A stretch of DNA of 64,000 nt from an uncultured Bacteroides sp. (GTDB lineage: Bacteria > Bacteroidota > Bacteroidia > Bacteroidales > Bacteroidaceae), in NCBI GenBank assembly GCA_947074205.1, contig CAMTOQ010000006.1, forward strand, positions 1-64,000, written 5' to 3'. Below are positions 42,017 to 51,098 of the stretch, piece after piece. The translations under genes and the position numbers were made by a program. Below the pieces are notes generated by a model. The model had not been told where the DNA came from. It searched no databases and saw only the letters and a list, made by a program, of their open reading frames with translations. Each line of letters opens with the position of its first letter. The stretch's first letter is position 1.

Positions 42017-42985
42017 CTATTGCACCCCTTCTGTGGTCATCACGACCCTTTTCATCGTACCGTCAGGGTTATAGTATAGCTTGTCTATACACACCGAACG
42101 GCGGAAACTTCCTCCTTGGTGGTTGATACCCCCATTGTGATAGATGAAGTACCACTGGCCATCAAACTCCACTATGGCTTGGTGGTTGGTGTTCGAATTG
42201 CCTGCCAACTCGTTCAATATCCCTTTGTATTCCCACGGGCCATTGATGCTGCGACTCATGGCATAGCATATCTTCTCTGGAAATTCTGACGCATACGACA
42301 AGTAATACCAGCCGTCGCGCTTATGTAGCCAAGGTGCTTCAGTGAAACGTGGCAAGTCAATAGGGACGATAGGGCCATCTAGCTCAATCATATTCTCTTT
42401 TAACTTAGCGATGTAACACTGTGTGTTGCCCCAGCAAAGGTAAGCTTGTCCGTCATCATCGATAAACACCGTTGGGTCGATATCGTCCCAGAATATTTGA
42501 GTCTGCTCAGTAGTCATGTCGTTTGTAACGATTGCCGAACCACGTGCGTCCTTAAAAGGGCCTACAGGCGAGTCGGAAACAGCCACCCCGATAGATTTAC
42601 CGGGGATGGTGCCATGCTCCACGGTGACATACCAGTAGAACTTACCATTACGTTCGATCACTTGGCTAGCCCATGCTTCTCCTTTAGACCATTCGAAGCT
42701 TTTGGCTTGAAGCGTCTGAGCATGCTCTGTGAAGTTCTTCAGATCTTTTGTAGAAAGAACCACCCACTCATTCATCAGATAGTACTGTTCGGGTGCAGGA
42801 CATTCATCGTGTCCGGCATAGATGTACAAAGTACCATCGTGTACCAATGCAGCCGGGTCGCCAAGATACTTGTGAGTGGCAATGGGGTTACCCTTTGCCG
42901 TGAAAGTAAAGTCTTGCTGCGCATAGAGAGGCAGTGCTGCCAGTCCTACACAACCAGCAATCATTGTCTTAATCAGTCTATTCAT
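42017..42985 (-). CDS. GH43-family glycosidase (arabinosidase/xylosidase-like)
   Basis: HKYLGDPAALVHDGTLYIYAGHDE, DIDPTVFIDDDGQAYLCWG, FTEAPWLHKRDGWYYLSYA. Start trimmed to MNRLIK. Confidence 0.85.
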   Translation of the reverse strand: MNRLIKTMIAGCVGLAALPLYAQQDFTFTAKGNPIATHKYLGDPAALVHDGTLYIYAGHDECPAPEQYYLMNEWVVLSTKDLKNFTEHAQTLQAKSFEWSKGEAWASQVIERNGKFYWYVTVEHGTIPGKSIGVAVSDSPVGPFKDARGSAIVTNDMTTEQTQIFWDDIDPTVFIDDDGQAYLCWGNTQCYIAKLKENMIELDGPIVPIDLPRFTEAPWLHKRDGWYYLSYASEFPEKICYAMSRSINGPWEYKGILNELAGNSNTNHQAIVEFDGQWYFIYHNGGINHQGGSFRRSVCIDKLYYNPDGTMKRVVMTTEGVQ

Positions 42986-42998
42986 AATTGGTAGTTGC

Positions 42999-44972
42999 TT
43001 ATTGCTTGTTGAACTTATAGATAGCAAATGTGTGTGGTGCAATGTCGGCAGTAAGCATGTTTCCATCTATGGCAACAGGTGACTCTTGTGGCACCACAGC
43101 ATTAGGCTGTTCGATGGTGTTTTCAAGATCTGTATTTGGAGAATTGAAGGTGATGCAAGTACCGTTGGTTAGTTTGTTGTTTTTCTTTAAGCCGGCAAAG
43201 TTCAAGCTTACAGGTTGAGCTTTATCCGATGTGTTCACTACCTTCACAATATACGATTGAGTAGGCCCATCCCATACAGCACTAGCAAATAGTCCGTTTT
43301 GTCCCTCTTGTCCCGACACTGCTACCTTGTCCATAGTCAATGGCACTACATTGGTACCCTTGTTGTGCGAGTAGAGCTGTTGCACATAGTAGCTACAAGT
43401 ACGTACCGAGTTGAGGTTGTCGAACCAAATCATGTCCGGACGCCATTGCCAGCCATCAACGTGTGCAAACAGTGGAGCATAAGTAGCCATGTGCACGATG
43501 TCGGCATTACGTTCCAATCCGGTCATAAAGGCTGCTTCTAGTAGCGCTGCGTTGAAGTGATTGTATTTTTTCCCTTTACCATGACAAGCATATTCGCCAG
43601 CAAATACCTTAGGACCCTTACGGTCGTAGTTGTCATAGCGATTACCTTGCGACAAGAACCACGATTCTGGTCTGTAGAAGTGTTCGTCTACCATATCTAC
43701 CTTCAAGTTCTTCATCTCCGGCCATAGGTATTCAAACTGTTTGCCTTCCGAGTCGGGGCCCGAGCTACCAATGATTTGAACGTTAGGATAAGCCTTGCGA
43801 ATAGCGGTAACAAATGGCTTAAGGCGTTCGGGATACTCTTCGCCCCATTGCTCATTGCCCACACCGATATATTTGAGGTTGAAAGGTTCAGGGTGGCCCA
43901 TTTCGGCACGCACCTTACCCCAAGTGGTGTTTACGTCACCGTTGGCAAACTCGATAAGGTCTAATGCGTCTTGTATGTATTCGTCAAGGTCGCAAGTGGC
44001 CACATGGGCAGCAGGATCTTGATTTTGGAATTGGCACGATAGTCCACAGTTTACAATAGGAAGTGGTTCGGCACCAATCTCCTCAGATAATAAGAAGTAT
44101 TCGTAGAAGCCCATTCCGTAAGACTGGAAGTAGTCGGGGAAGAAACGATATTTAAAGGTATAGTGCCAGCGGTTTTCGTTGAGTGGACGGTTTTCTACCG
44201 GTCCAACAGACTTTTTCCAGTCGTAGCGAGTTTCTAGGTCGGTTCCCTCTACAATACATCCTCCGGGGAAGCGGAATACACCAGGATTGATATCGGCCAA
44301 CGCTTGTGCTAAATCCTTGCGAAGACCATTCTCGTGTCCATTGAAGGTATCGACAGGAAATAGAGAGATATGCTCTAGATCGACACTACCCGGGCTGTCT
44401 AGAAAGATGCGAAGGTGTGCTTTAGCCTCTGTCACCGGTGAGGTAAACACCAGCTCATATTTTTTCCACTCGTTAGAGTTGATTGATAGATCCTCTTTAA
44501 TAAGAGCTTGGTGGTTCTCGTCCAAGTTGTTTTTAATCAACTCCACGTTAATCTTTTGATCTTTACCACGTGCCCATACCGTGAAGCGATATGATTCGCC
44601 TTTAGTAAGTCCGATACCAAAGAAACCTTCGTTCTCTAGTCCGGTATGTTTATGTCCATGTCCGGCATTGCTTAGACGAACATAGTGAGGGTTATTTTGG
44701 AAAGGGCCATCGTTCATCAACTCTACGTTGCCAAAGGTATACCATCCCATCAAGTTTTGTGGGAATTCGAACGAACGGTTCTTAATCAATTCGGCATAAA
44801 GACCTCCATCGGCTGCATAGTTGATGTCTTCAAAGAAGAGTCCATACATAGTAGGTTGTATAGGTGCCCCTATTTTGTTGGTTTGAATGACAAAGTTGGA
44901 TGTGTCCTGCGCATTGAGCGACATCCCTGCGGCAATAGCTGCTGCCGCCAGTAGCGTTTTGTGTAATCTCAT
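42999..44972 (-). CDS. Alpha-L-arabinofuranosidase, GH51
   Basis: PTMYGLFFEDINYAADGGLYAELIKNRSFE, VFRFPGGCIVEGTDLETRYDWK, YIGVGNEQWGEEYPERLKPF. Confidence 0.92.
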   Translation of the reverse strand: MRLHKTLLAAAAIAAGMSLNAQDTSNFVIQTNKIGAPIQPTMYGLFFEDINYAADGGLYAELIKNRSFEFPQNLMGWYTFGNVELMNDGPFQNNPHYVRLSNAGHGHKHTGLENEGFFGIGLTKGESYRFTVWARGKDQKINVELIKNNLDENHQALIKEDLSINSNEWKKYELVFTSPVTEAKAHLRIFLDSPGSVDLEHISLFPVDTFNGHENGLRKDLAQALADINPGVFRFPGGCIVEGTDLETRYDWKKSVGPVENRPLNENRWHYTFKYRFFPDYFQSYGMGFYEYFLLSEEIGAEPLPIVNCGLSCQFQNQDPAAHVATCDLDEYIQDALDLIEFANGDVNTTWGKVRAEMGHPEPFNLKYIGVGNEQWGEEYPERLKPFVTAIRKAYPNVQIIGSSGPDSEGKQFEYLWPEMKNLKVDMVDEHFYRPESWFLSQGNRYDNYDRKGPKVFAGEYACHGKGKKYNHFNAALLEAAFMTGLERNADIVHMATYAPLFAHVDGWQWRPDMIWFDNLNSVRTCSYYVQQLYSHNKGTNVVPLTMDKVAVSGQEGQNGLFASAVWDGPTQSYIVKVVNTSDKAQPVSLNFAGLKKNNKLTNGTCITFNSPNTDLENTIEQPNAVVPQESPVAIDGNMLTADIAPHTFAIYKFNKQ

Positions 44973-44994
44973 AGTCTTATATTAATATTAAAAG

Positions 44995-46530
44995 TTATTT
45001 TACTTTCTTGCCCCAAACAGAGTATCCCTTTTGATCTAGGCCTGTAAAGAGAATGGTTTCCGTTTCGTTTTCCCAGTCATGTCCGGCCATTACTAGTAGG
45101 TTGTTTATCTCTTCGCCGGTAGCGTTTATTTTTAATGTCTGCTTCTTGGTGTTGAAGTTCCATTCTCCGTCTCCTGCCTTGCCTTCTTTGTCGAAGCTGA
45201 TAACAGAAGATTGGGCTACTTCATCTTTTCGCAGATCACCCTCTCCCCAAAGTATCTGTCCGGCTATAAGGTCGCGAACAAGGGGTGGCTCTGCAATGCG
45301 TATCACTTCCCATTCGCCCACCAAATCGTTACGATCGAATACTCTCTCGGGAGTACCGGTATAGCGTTGTGGTGACACTACAGGCCATCCACTCTCTGTG
45401 AAGAATACCTCTCTAATGTGCAAATCCATCATGTGATTGCCGGGTGACAATCGTCCTTGGTGAGCCATAAAGTAACGACCATCTCCGGCATCAATTAGTC
45501 CGCAGTGAGCTGTGCCCGCCCATCCTGGGTGGTTGTCAAAGCGATAGGGTGCTGTGAGGATAGGTACATTATTGGTTGTATCTTTTATGTCATGTCCGTA
45601 GAAGTCGCGAAATGGTCCTTCGGGTTGGTCGGCATAGGCCACTCTAACATTGTAAGTGGTCATCAAAGGGTCATAAGATGTAAAGAGGTAATATTTATCC
45701 AGTTGAGGATGGTAGATGATTTCGGGTGCTTCAAGATTATCTTTTGCATAGTCGGCACGGCGTGCTATGAGGTGGCCTTTGTCGCCATCGGTAGCAGCAA
45801 GTCCTGTAGCGGGGTCGAGCTCCATCGCAAATAGGCCGCCAAAGTACGACCCATAGTGCATCCACCATTTGCCGTTTTTAGCGTCTTCAATTACCGAAGG
45901 GTCTATTGCGTTCATTGTGTCTTCCTTAGCTGTTTTTACTACGCAGCCTTTTTCTATCCAAGGTCCTACCGGTGAATCCGATTCAAGCATTCCAATATAC
46001 GAAGTGTTTAGTCCAAAGGCCGAAACACAGTAGTAAAGTCGGTAGCTGTTGTTGTGGACAATCATGTAGGGTGCCCAGATGTTGGTAGCTCCCTTACCGT
46101 TGGCTTGTTGCTGTACCCATTCCACCGCTTCTGTCGGTATATTTGGTAGTGCCCATCCCACAAATTCCCAGTTGACAAGGTCGTTCGACTTGCGCATCTG
46201 AATAAAGCCTAAAGGTATATCTTTTTTTGCAGCTTCCTCCCTATCTTCTGCGAAAATTGCATCGGTGGAATACATGTAATAAGTGTCGCCTACTTTTCTG
46301 CAGGCAGGGTCGTGCACGTTGTATGTTCCCCATGATTTATAGTTCTCCATCCCTACGACTGCTGTATAGTCATCCGGCCACGGATTGGGTGCTGAGGTGA
46401 TAGTGAAAGTTGCAGGTGTATGAAAAGAGAAATAGACTCCGGCAATAGCTATTAAGAGTAGGGCTATTGTAAATAATCGAGCTATGCTGCCCGAGCTAGA
46501 ACTTTGATTTTTGTTAGACGATGAATTCAT
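44995..46530 (-). CDS. GH43-family arabinan endo-1,5-alpha-L-arabinosidase-like protein
   Basis: NVHDPACRKVGDTYYMYSTDA, NIWAPYMIVHNNSYRLYYCVSAFG, AIDPSVIEDAKNGKWWMHYGSYFGGLF. Start trimmed to MNSSSNK. Confidence 0.88.
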   Translation of the reverse strand: MNSSSNKNQSSSSGSIARLFTIALLLIAIAGVYFSFHTPATFTITSAPNPWPDDYTAVVGMENYKSWGTYNVHDPACRKVGDTYYMYSTDAIFAEDREEAAKKDIPLGFIQMRKSNDLVNWEFVGWALPNIPTEAVEWVQQQANGKGATNIWAPYMIVHNNSYRLYYCVSAFGLNTSYIGMLESDSPVGPWIEKGCVVKTAKEDTMNAIDPSVIEDAKNGKWWMHYGSYFGGLFAMELDPATGLAATDGDKGHLIARRADYAKDNLEAPEIIYHPQLDKYYLFTSYDPLMTTYNVRVAYADQPEGPFRDFYGHDIKDTTNNVPILTAPYRFDNHPGWAGTAHCGLIDAGDGRYFMAHQGRLSPGNHMMDLHIREVFFTESGWPVVSPQRYTGTPERVFDRNDLVGEWEVIRIAEPPLVRDLIAGQILWGEGDLRKDEVAQSSVISFDKEGKAGDGEWNFNTKKQTLKINATGEEINNLLVMAGHDWENETETILFTGLDQKGYSVWGKKVK

Positions 46531-46581
46531 AGTATTGAGTTTAATAACTGTGGCAAATATATGCCGAAGAGTCATCTAGCC

Positions 46582-46611
46582 GGGTGGACAAATATATAAT
46601 ATGGGTGGACA
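46582..46611 (-). promoter_or_regulatory. Direct repeat TGTCCACCC x2, 21-bp spacing (candidate HTCS operator)
   Basis: gggtggaca at 46582-46590 and 46603-46611; minus-strand TATATTTG at 46554-46561. Confidence 0.6.
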
Positions 46612-46712
46612 TTAGAGTAAAATGTATACAAAAAGTGAAACAAACCGACGCAATTAACCGTCTTTGATATATCTTTGTTTTTATTTACCTAAACATCTGA
46701 AAGCACTATAAT

Positions 46713-49700
46713 ATGCCAAGAATACTACTTTTCATACTATTATTCTCATTTATAATACCCGATAGCTTTGCATTTGTCGATAGATCAAAAGAATGGGCCG
46801 AACGCTACAATTTTTCTTCTCTATCTATGAATGATGGTTTGCCTTGCAACTTTGTAGATGATATGATAAAAGATAGTAGAGGGTTTCTATGGCTAGCTAC
46901 ACTTGGCGAGGGCGTGACGCGCTACGATGGTTCGGACTTTGTGTTGTTTAATATGGGCTCTACTCAAACTAAACTTCGTAGCAACTTTGTGCGTACCATT
47001 TGTGAAGACGACTTTGGTCGTATATGGGCCGGTAGCGAAATGGGGCTGGATGTCATAAATATATATAGCCTAGAGCAGGAAACACCATCTAGTTTTGAAG
47101 GCAAACTTACTCCTTTCTCTATTCTTCCTATACATTATATATATAAGAGTAAAAACGGACACCTTTGGCTGGCTTCAAAAAACAACCTATATCGTATCAG
47201 TTTTAACGACCAAGGAGATGTGAAACAGATAATCAAAGTCTATGAACTATCTGATGAGAGTGAATGTGTTCGAACTATTATACAAAGAGGGGATGAGGTG
47301 CTTTTCAATAACGGCATTAGCATTATATCTCTAAAGGAGAACGAGGATAGATATGACTGGACTACCGAAAAAGCTCCTTTAGTGGTGATGCCATTATTAA
47401 ATTCACGTGTTCAGTCTATCTACCATAAAGAGAATGAACTTTGGGTGGGTACGATAAGTGGCTTGTTTCGTTTCGACCTACTCGGTGGGGCAGTGAGATG
47501 GTATCTGCACGATCCACAAGATGGGTCTTCGCTCTCTCAGAACTTTATCACTGATATAGCAGAAACGAGTGATCACTACTTGCTGGTATCGACTTTCAAA
47601 GGTATTAATGTTTACAATGCCTTGACGGATAACTTTGAACGAATTGATAAAGATGGCTGTGGATTGGGAGCTAACAACCATCTTTCTAATAGACTGAACT
47701 GCGATTTTATCAACTGTATGCTCATCGATGACGAGATGGTATGGGTGGGCACGGAAGTTGGTGGTCTCAACTTAATATCAAGGCGCAAACTCTATGTAGA
47801 CAACTATTTACACTCGCCTTCACAGCCGGGAAGCATATCCCATAATCCGGTTAATGCCATATACGAAGATAGTAAGGGAACACTTTGGGTGGGAACTGTA
47901 GAGGGCGGACTAAACCGCAAGAAAAAGGGGGAAGATTATTTCTCGCATTTCACGACTGACTCTCCCACAAACTTATCGCACAACTCGGTGAGTTGCTTTA
48001 CCTCTGATGCTAAAGGCCGTATATGGGTGGGTACCTGGGGAGGTGGAATAGGCAGGGTAGAAATCAATCAGAGAGGTGATGCTACCTTCCATCCTATTTC
48101 TAGCGAAGATTTTACCGATTTCTCTGACGGATTTATAGGAGTGTTGAGTTACGACGCAATCAACAATGCTCTTTGGGTGGGGACTGCTCAAAGCGTCTAT
48201 GTCCATCTACTTGAATCGGGAAAGGTGCTGGAACCTTTAAAGGGCGCTATACCGGGCGGCATTGAGGGATGTACGGGCTATTTCATTGATGATAAAAGCC
48301 ATCTATGGATAGGTATGGCGGCTGGCTTGTGCCGAATAGACTTACACACCTTGCATGCTCCGCGTTTGGTGTATCAACTGTGGCGCAATAAACTGGATGA
48401 CCCCGAGTCGAAGATTCCTGAACGTGTAACCTATATCACGCAATCTAAAGACGGTACGATGTGGGTAGGGAGTAATGGCTACGGATTCTACTACTCTGTT
48501 GTCGATGATAATGGAGAATACCACTTTAAAGGATTGACAACCGAGGATGGACTAGTCAATAATAGTGTGAGAGGTATAAAAGAAGATCTCGATGGAAATA
48601 TATGGGTGTCGACTACCAACGGACTCTCTTATTACAACCGCCAACAAGATAGTTTTGTGAACTATGGCGAACGTGATGGATTGGCCTGCAGTCAGTTTTA
48701 CTGGAATGCCATAGAGTATGGCCGAGAAGGGGAACTGTATCTGGGAAGTGTAGCCGGACTATCAATAGTGAAACCGGGTGTGCAGACCACTAAACTTGTG
48801 GATATCCCCATTGCCTTTACTCAGACTAGGGTGGCAAGTAAGGATGTGCAACCTGTGGATGGTAAGCTCAAAATGCACGAGCGTGATAAGACACTCTATC
48901 TTGAGTTTGCAGCTCTAGATTATAGTTCGCCTACCTCATCGGCCTATTCGTATCGCCTAAAGGGCTTTGATAACCAATGGGTACGGGTGTCGGCCAACCG
49001 TCGTACGGCTGCTTTTACCAACCTAGATGCGGGCACCTATCAGTTCGAACTTCGATATGCTCCCTATGGAAGGGAGTGGCAACAGTTGGAGGAAACTCTA
49101 ACCATTGAGGTCGTTCCTTACTTCTATAAAACGGTGGGGTTTATTGCGCTTGTTTCCTTATTGGTCCTCTTTATTGGTTATCAGTTATGGAACTGGCGTA
49201 TCAGATCGCTGAAACTACAACAAGAGCTGCTTCATAGAAAGGTAGAAGAGAGGACACGCACTTTGGAACAACAGAAGATGCTACTCACCACTCAAACTAA
49301 CGAGCTATCGAGGCAGAATGAACTATTGGTGGCGCAGAATGAGAAGATCACGAAGCAGAAGACGCAGATTCTCACGATGAGCAAGAAGGTGCAAGAACTT
49401 ACGGTGGATAGATTGTCGTTCTTCACCAATATCACGCATGAGTTTCGAACTCCGCTTACACTAATCATAGGCCCTATAGAGCGTGCACTTAAACTAAGTA
49501 GTAATCCTTTGGTGGTAGAACAACTCAACCTTGTAGAACGTAACTCTAAGTATCTGCTCTCATTGGTTAATCAATTGATGGACTTCCGAAAAGTGGAGTC
49601 CGGAAATATGTCTATAATGCTAAAGGCCGGTGACTTTAAGAGCTTCTTTGAGGAGGTGATAGCTCCGTTCCGAGATTTTGCAGCAAGCCATGGTATAACT

Positions 49701-50942
49701 TTAGATAGTCATTTACGGCTTCCCGATCGTTCTATTATGTTCGATGAAGATTCTATGCGCAAGGTGTTTACCAATCTGGTGGGTAATGCCATGAAGTTTA
49801 CTCCGAAAGGTGGCAAAGTGAGCGTATTTGTATCGACTATGGCTCATCAAGGTAGTTCTTCGCTCTTTATCGCTATAAAGGATACCGGTAGCGGAATACC
49901 CGAACCGGATATTAAGCGGGTATTCAACCGTTTCTATCAGTCGCGAAACCAGCAATATGAGTCTATGTCGGGCCAAAGTGGTACAGGTATTGGTCTTTAT
50001 CTCTGCAAGCGTATCATTCAACTCTATGACGGAGAGATTGCAGTGAAGAATAATCGCAACGTAGGGTGTTCGTTCCGTATAATGTTGCCATTGCAGTTGG
50101 GTGACAACAGTGCAATAGATGAGGCCGGCCAACAAGAAATGATGCCGATGAATCTCAAAAGAGATGTAGAGAGTCAAACCATACCAATGAATATATTAGT
50201 GGTGGAAGACAATAAGGATATGCGCGACTATATATCGTCTATCCTTCGCTCACGATACACTATCCTTGAGGCAGGACATGGGCTAGAGGCATTGGAGGTT
50301 CTAAAGAAACAATCAGTAGACTTTATCATCAGCGACCTGATGATGCCTATGATGAATGGTATTGAGCTATCAAGACAGATTAAATCAGACTTTACTCTAT
50401 CGCATATTCCACTACTGATGCTGACAGCAAAAACGGCCGACGAATCGCGTATTGAAGGGTTTAAAGTTGGGGTGGACGAGTACCTACTCAAACCATTTGA
50501 AGAGGAATTACTACTGACACGAATAGATAATCTACTCGAGAATCGTCGTCGCCTGCAACAGAAATTCTCTATCAGCATGGAAGTCGATACGCTCAATATT
50601 GATTGCGAGTCGGCGGATAAGCGTTTCATGGATAAAGTGATGGAGGTCGTTAAAGACAACTTCCGCAACTCCTACTGGGAAGTGAGCGACTTTGTAGATG
50701 CTATGGGAGTGAGCAAGAGCTTAGTAAACAAGAAAATGCAAACACTAACCGGACAAAGTGCCGGACAATTTATACGCAACTATCGACTAAACATTGCACG
50801 AGAACTATTAGGGCGTAATGCTAAAACGAAAGGGCTGAATATTTCGGAGGTGGCCTATGAAGTAGGCTTTAACGATCCTAAATATTTCACACGCTGTTTC
50901 ACGAAGCAATTTGGTGTAACGCCATCATCGCTACTAGATTAA
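46713..50942 (+). CDS. Hybrid two-component system sensor/regulator (HTCS)
   Basis: Reg_prop repeats (GTVEGGLNRKKKGED), Y_Y_Y domain, ITHEFRTPLTLIIGP, DTGSGIPEPD / GTGIGLYL, receiver FIISDLMMPMMNGIEL, AraC-type HTH. Confidence 0.95.
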   Translation: MPRILLFILLFSFIIPDSFAFVDRSKEWAERYNFSSLSMNDGLPCNFVDDMIKDSRGFLWLATLGEGVTRYDGSDFVLFNMGSTQTKLRSNFVRTICEDDFGRIWAGSEMGLDVINIYSLEQETPSSFEGKLTPFSILPIHYIYKSKNGHLWLASKNNLYRISFNDQGDVKQIIKVYELSDESECVRTIIQRGDEVLFNNGISIISLKENEDRYDWTTEKAPLVVMPLLNSRVQSIYHKENELWVGTISGLFRFDLLGGAVRWYLHDPQDGSSLSQNFITDIAETSDHYLLVSTFKGINVYNALTDNFERIDKDGCGLGANNHLSNRLNCDFINCMLIDDEMVWVGTEVGGLNLISRRKLYVDNYLHSPSQPGSISHNPVNAIYEDSKGTLWVGTVEGGLNRKKKGEDYFSHFTTDSPTNLSHNSVSCFTSDAKGRIWVGTWGGGIGRVEINQRGDATFHPISSEDFTDFSDGFIGVLSYDAINNALWVGTAQSVYVHLLESGKVLEPLKGAIPGGIEGCTGYFIDDKSHLWIGMAAGLCRIDLHTLHAPRLVYQLWRNKLDDPESKIPERVTYITQSKDGTMWVGSNGYGFYYSVVDDNGEYHFKGLTTEDGLVNNSVRGIKEDLDGNIWVSTTNGLSYYNRQQDSFVNYGERDGLACSQFYWNAIEYGREGELYLGSVAGLSIVKPGVQTTKLVDIPIAFTQTRVASKDVQPVDGKLKMHERDKTLYLEFAALDYSSPTSSAYSYRLKGFDNQWVRVSANRRTAAFTNLDAGTYQFELRYAPYGREWQQLEETLTIEVVPYFYKTVGFIALVSLLVLFIGYQLWNWRIRSLKLQQELLHRKVEERTRTLEQQKMLLTTQTNELSRQNELLVAQNEKITKQKTQILTMSKKVQELTVDRLSFFTNITHEFRTPLTLIIGPIERALKLSSNPLVVEQLNLVERNSKYLLSLVNQLMDFRKVESGNMSIMLKAGDFKSFFEEVIAPFRDFAASHGITLDSHLRLPDRSIMFDEDSMRKVFTNLVGNAMKFTPKGGKVSVFVSTMAHQGSSSLFIAIKDTGSGIPEPDIKRVFNRFYQSRNQQYESMSGQSGTGIGLYLCKRIIQLYDGEIAVKNNRNVGCSFRIMLPLQLGDNSAIDEAGQQEMMPMNLKRDVESQTIPMNILVVEDNKDMRDYISSILRSRYTILEAGHGLEALEVLKKQSVDFIISDLMMPMMNGIELSRQIKSDFTLSHIPLLMLTAKTADESRIEGFKVGVDEYLLKPFEEELLLTRIDNLLENRRRLQQKFSISMEVDTLNIDCESADKRFMDKVMEVVKDNFRNSYWEVSDFVDAMGVSKSLVNKKMQTLTGQSAGQFIRNYRLNIARELLGRNAKTKGLNISEVAYEVGFNDPKYFTRCFTKQFGVTPSSLLD

Positions 50943-51000
50943 CAGAGAAAACACATAGACACATGACGAAAATGCGGAATAAGGGTTCTATTTACACTTT

Positions 51001-51030
51001 TATCCACTTTGTTTATTCTTTTGTCCACCC
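51001..51030 (+). promoter_or_regulatory. Direct repeat tatccactt / tgtccaccc, 21-bp spacing (candidate HTCS operator)
   Basis: 51001-51009 and 51022-51030; TAGCTTTG -7 box at 51050-51057 upstream of the LamG-susCD operon. Confidence 0.6.
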
Positions 51031-51098
51031 CCAATGAGGGGCTTAGGACTAGCTTTGTACCTTAGAAAAACAAAATAGCAACCCTAAAAATCTATATT

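Noticed and set aside
49713-50177. 154-aa and neighbouring minus-strand ORFs inside the HTCS gene
   Set aside because: Antisense shadows of the long HTCS reading frame; no start/RBS context or domain support.
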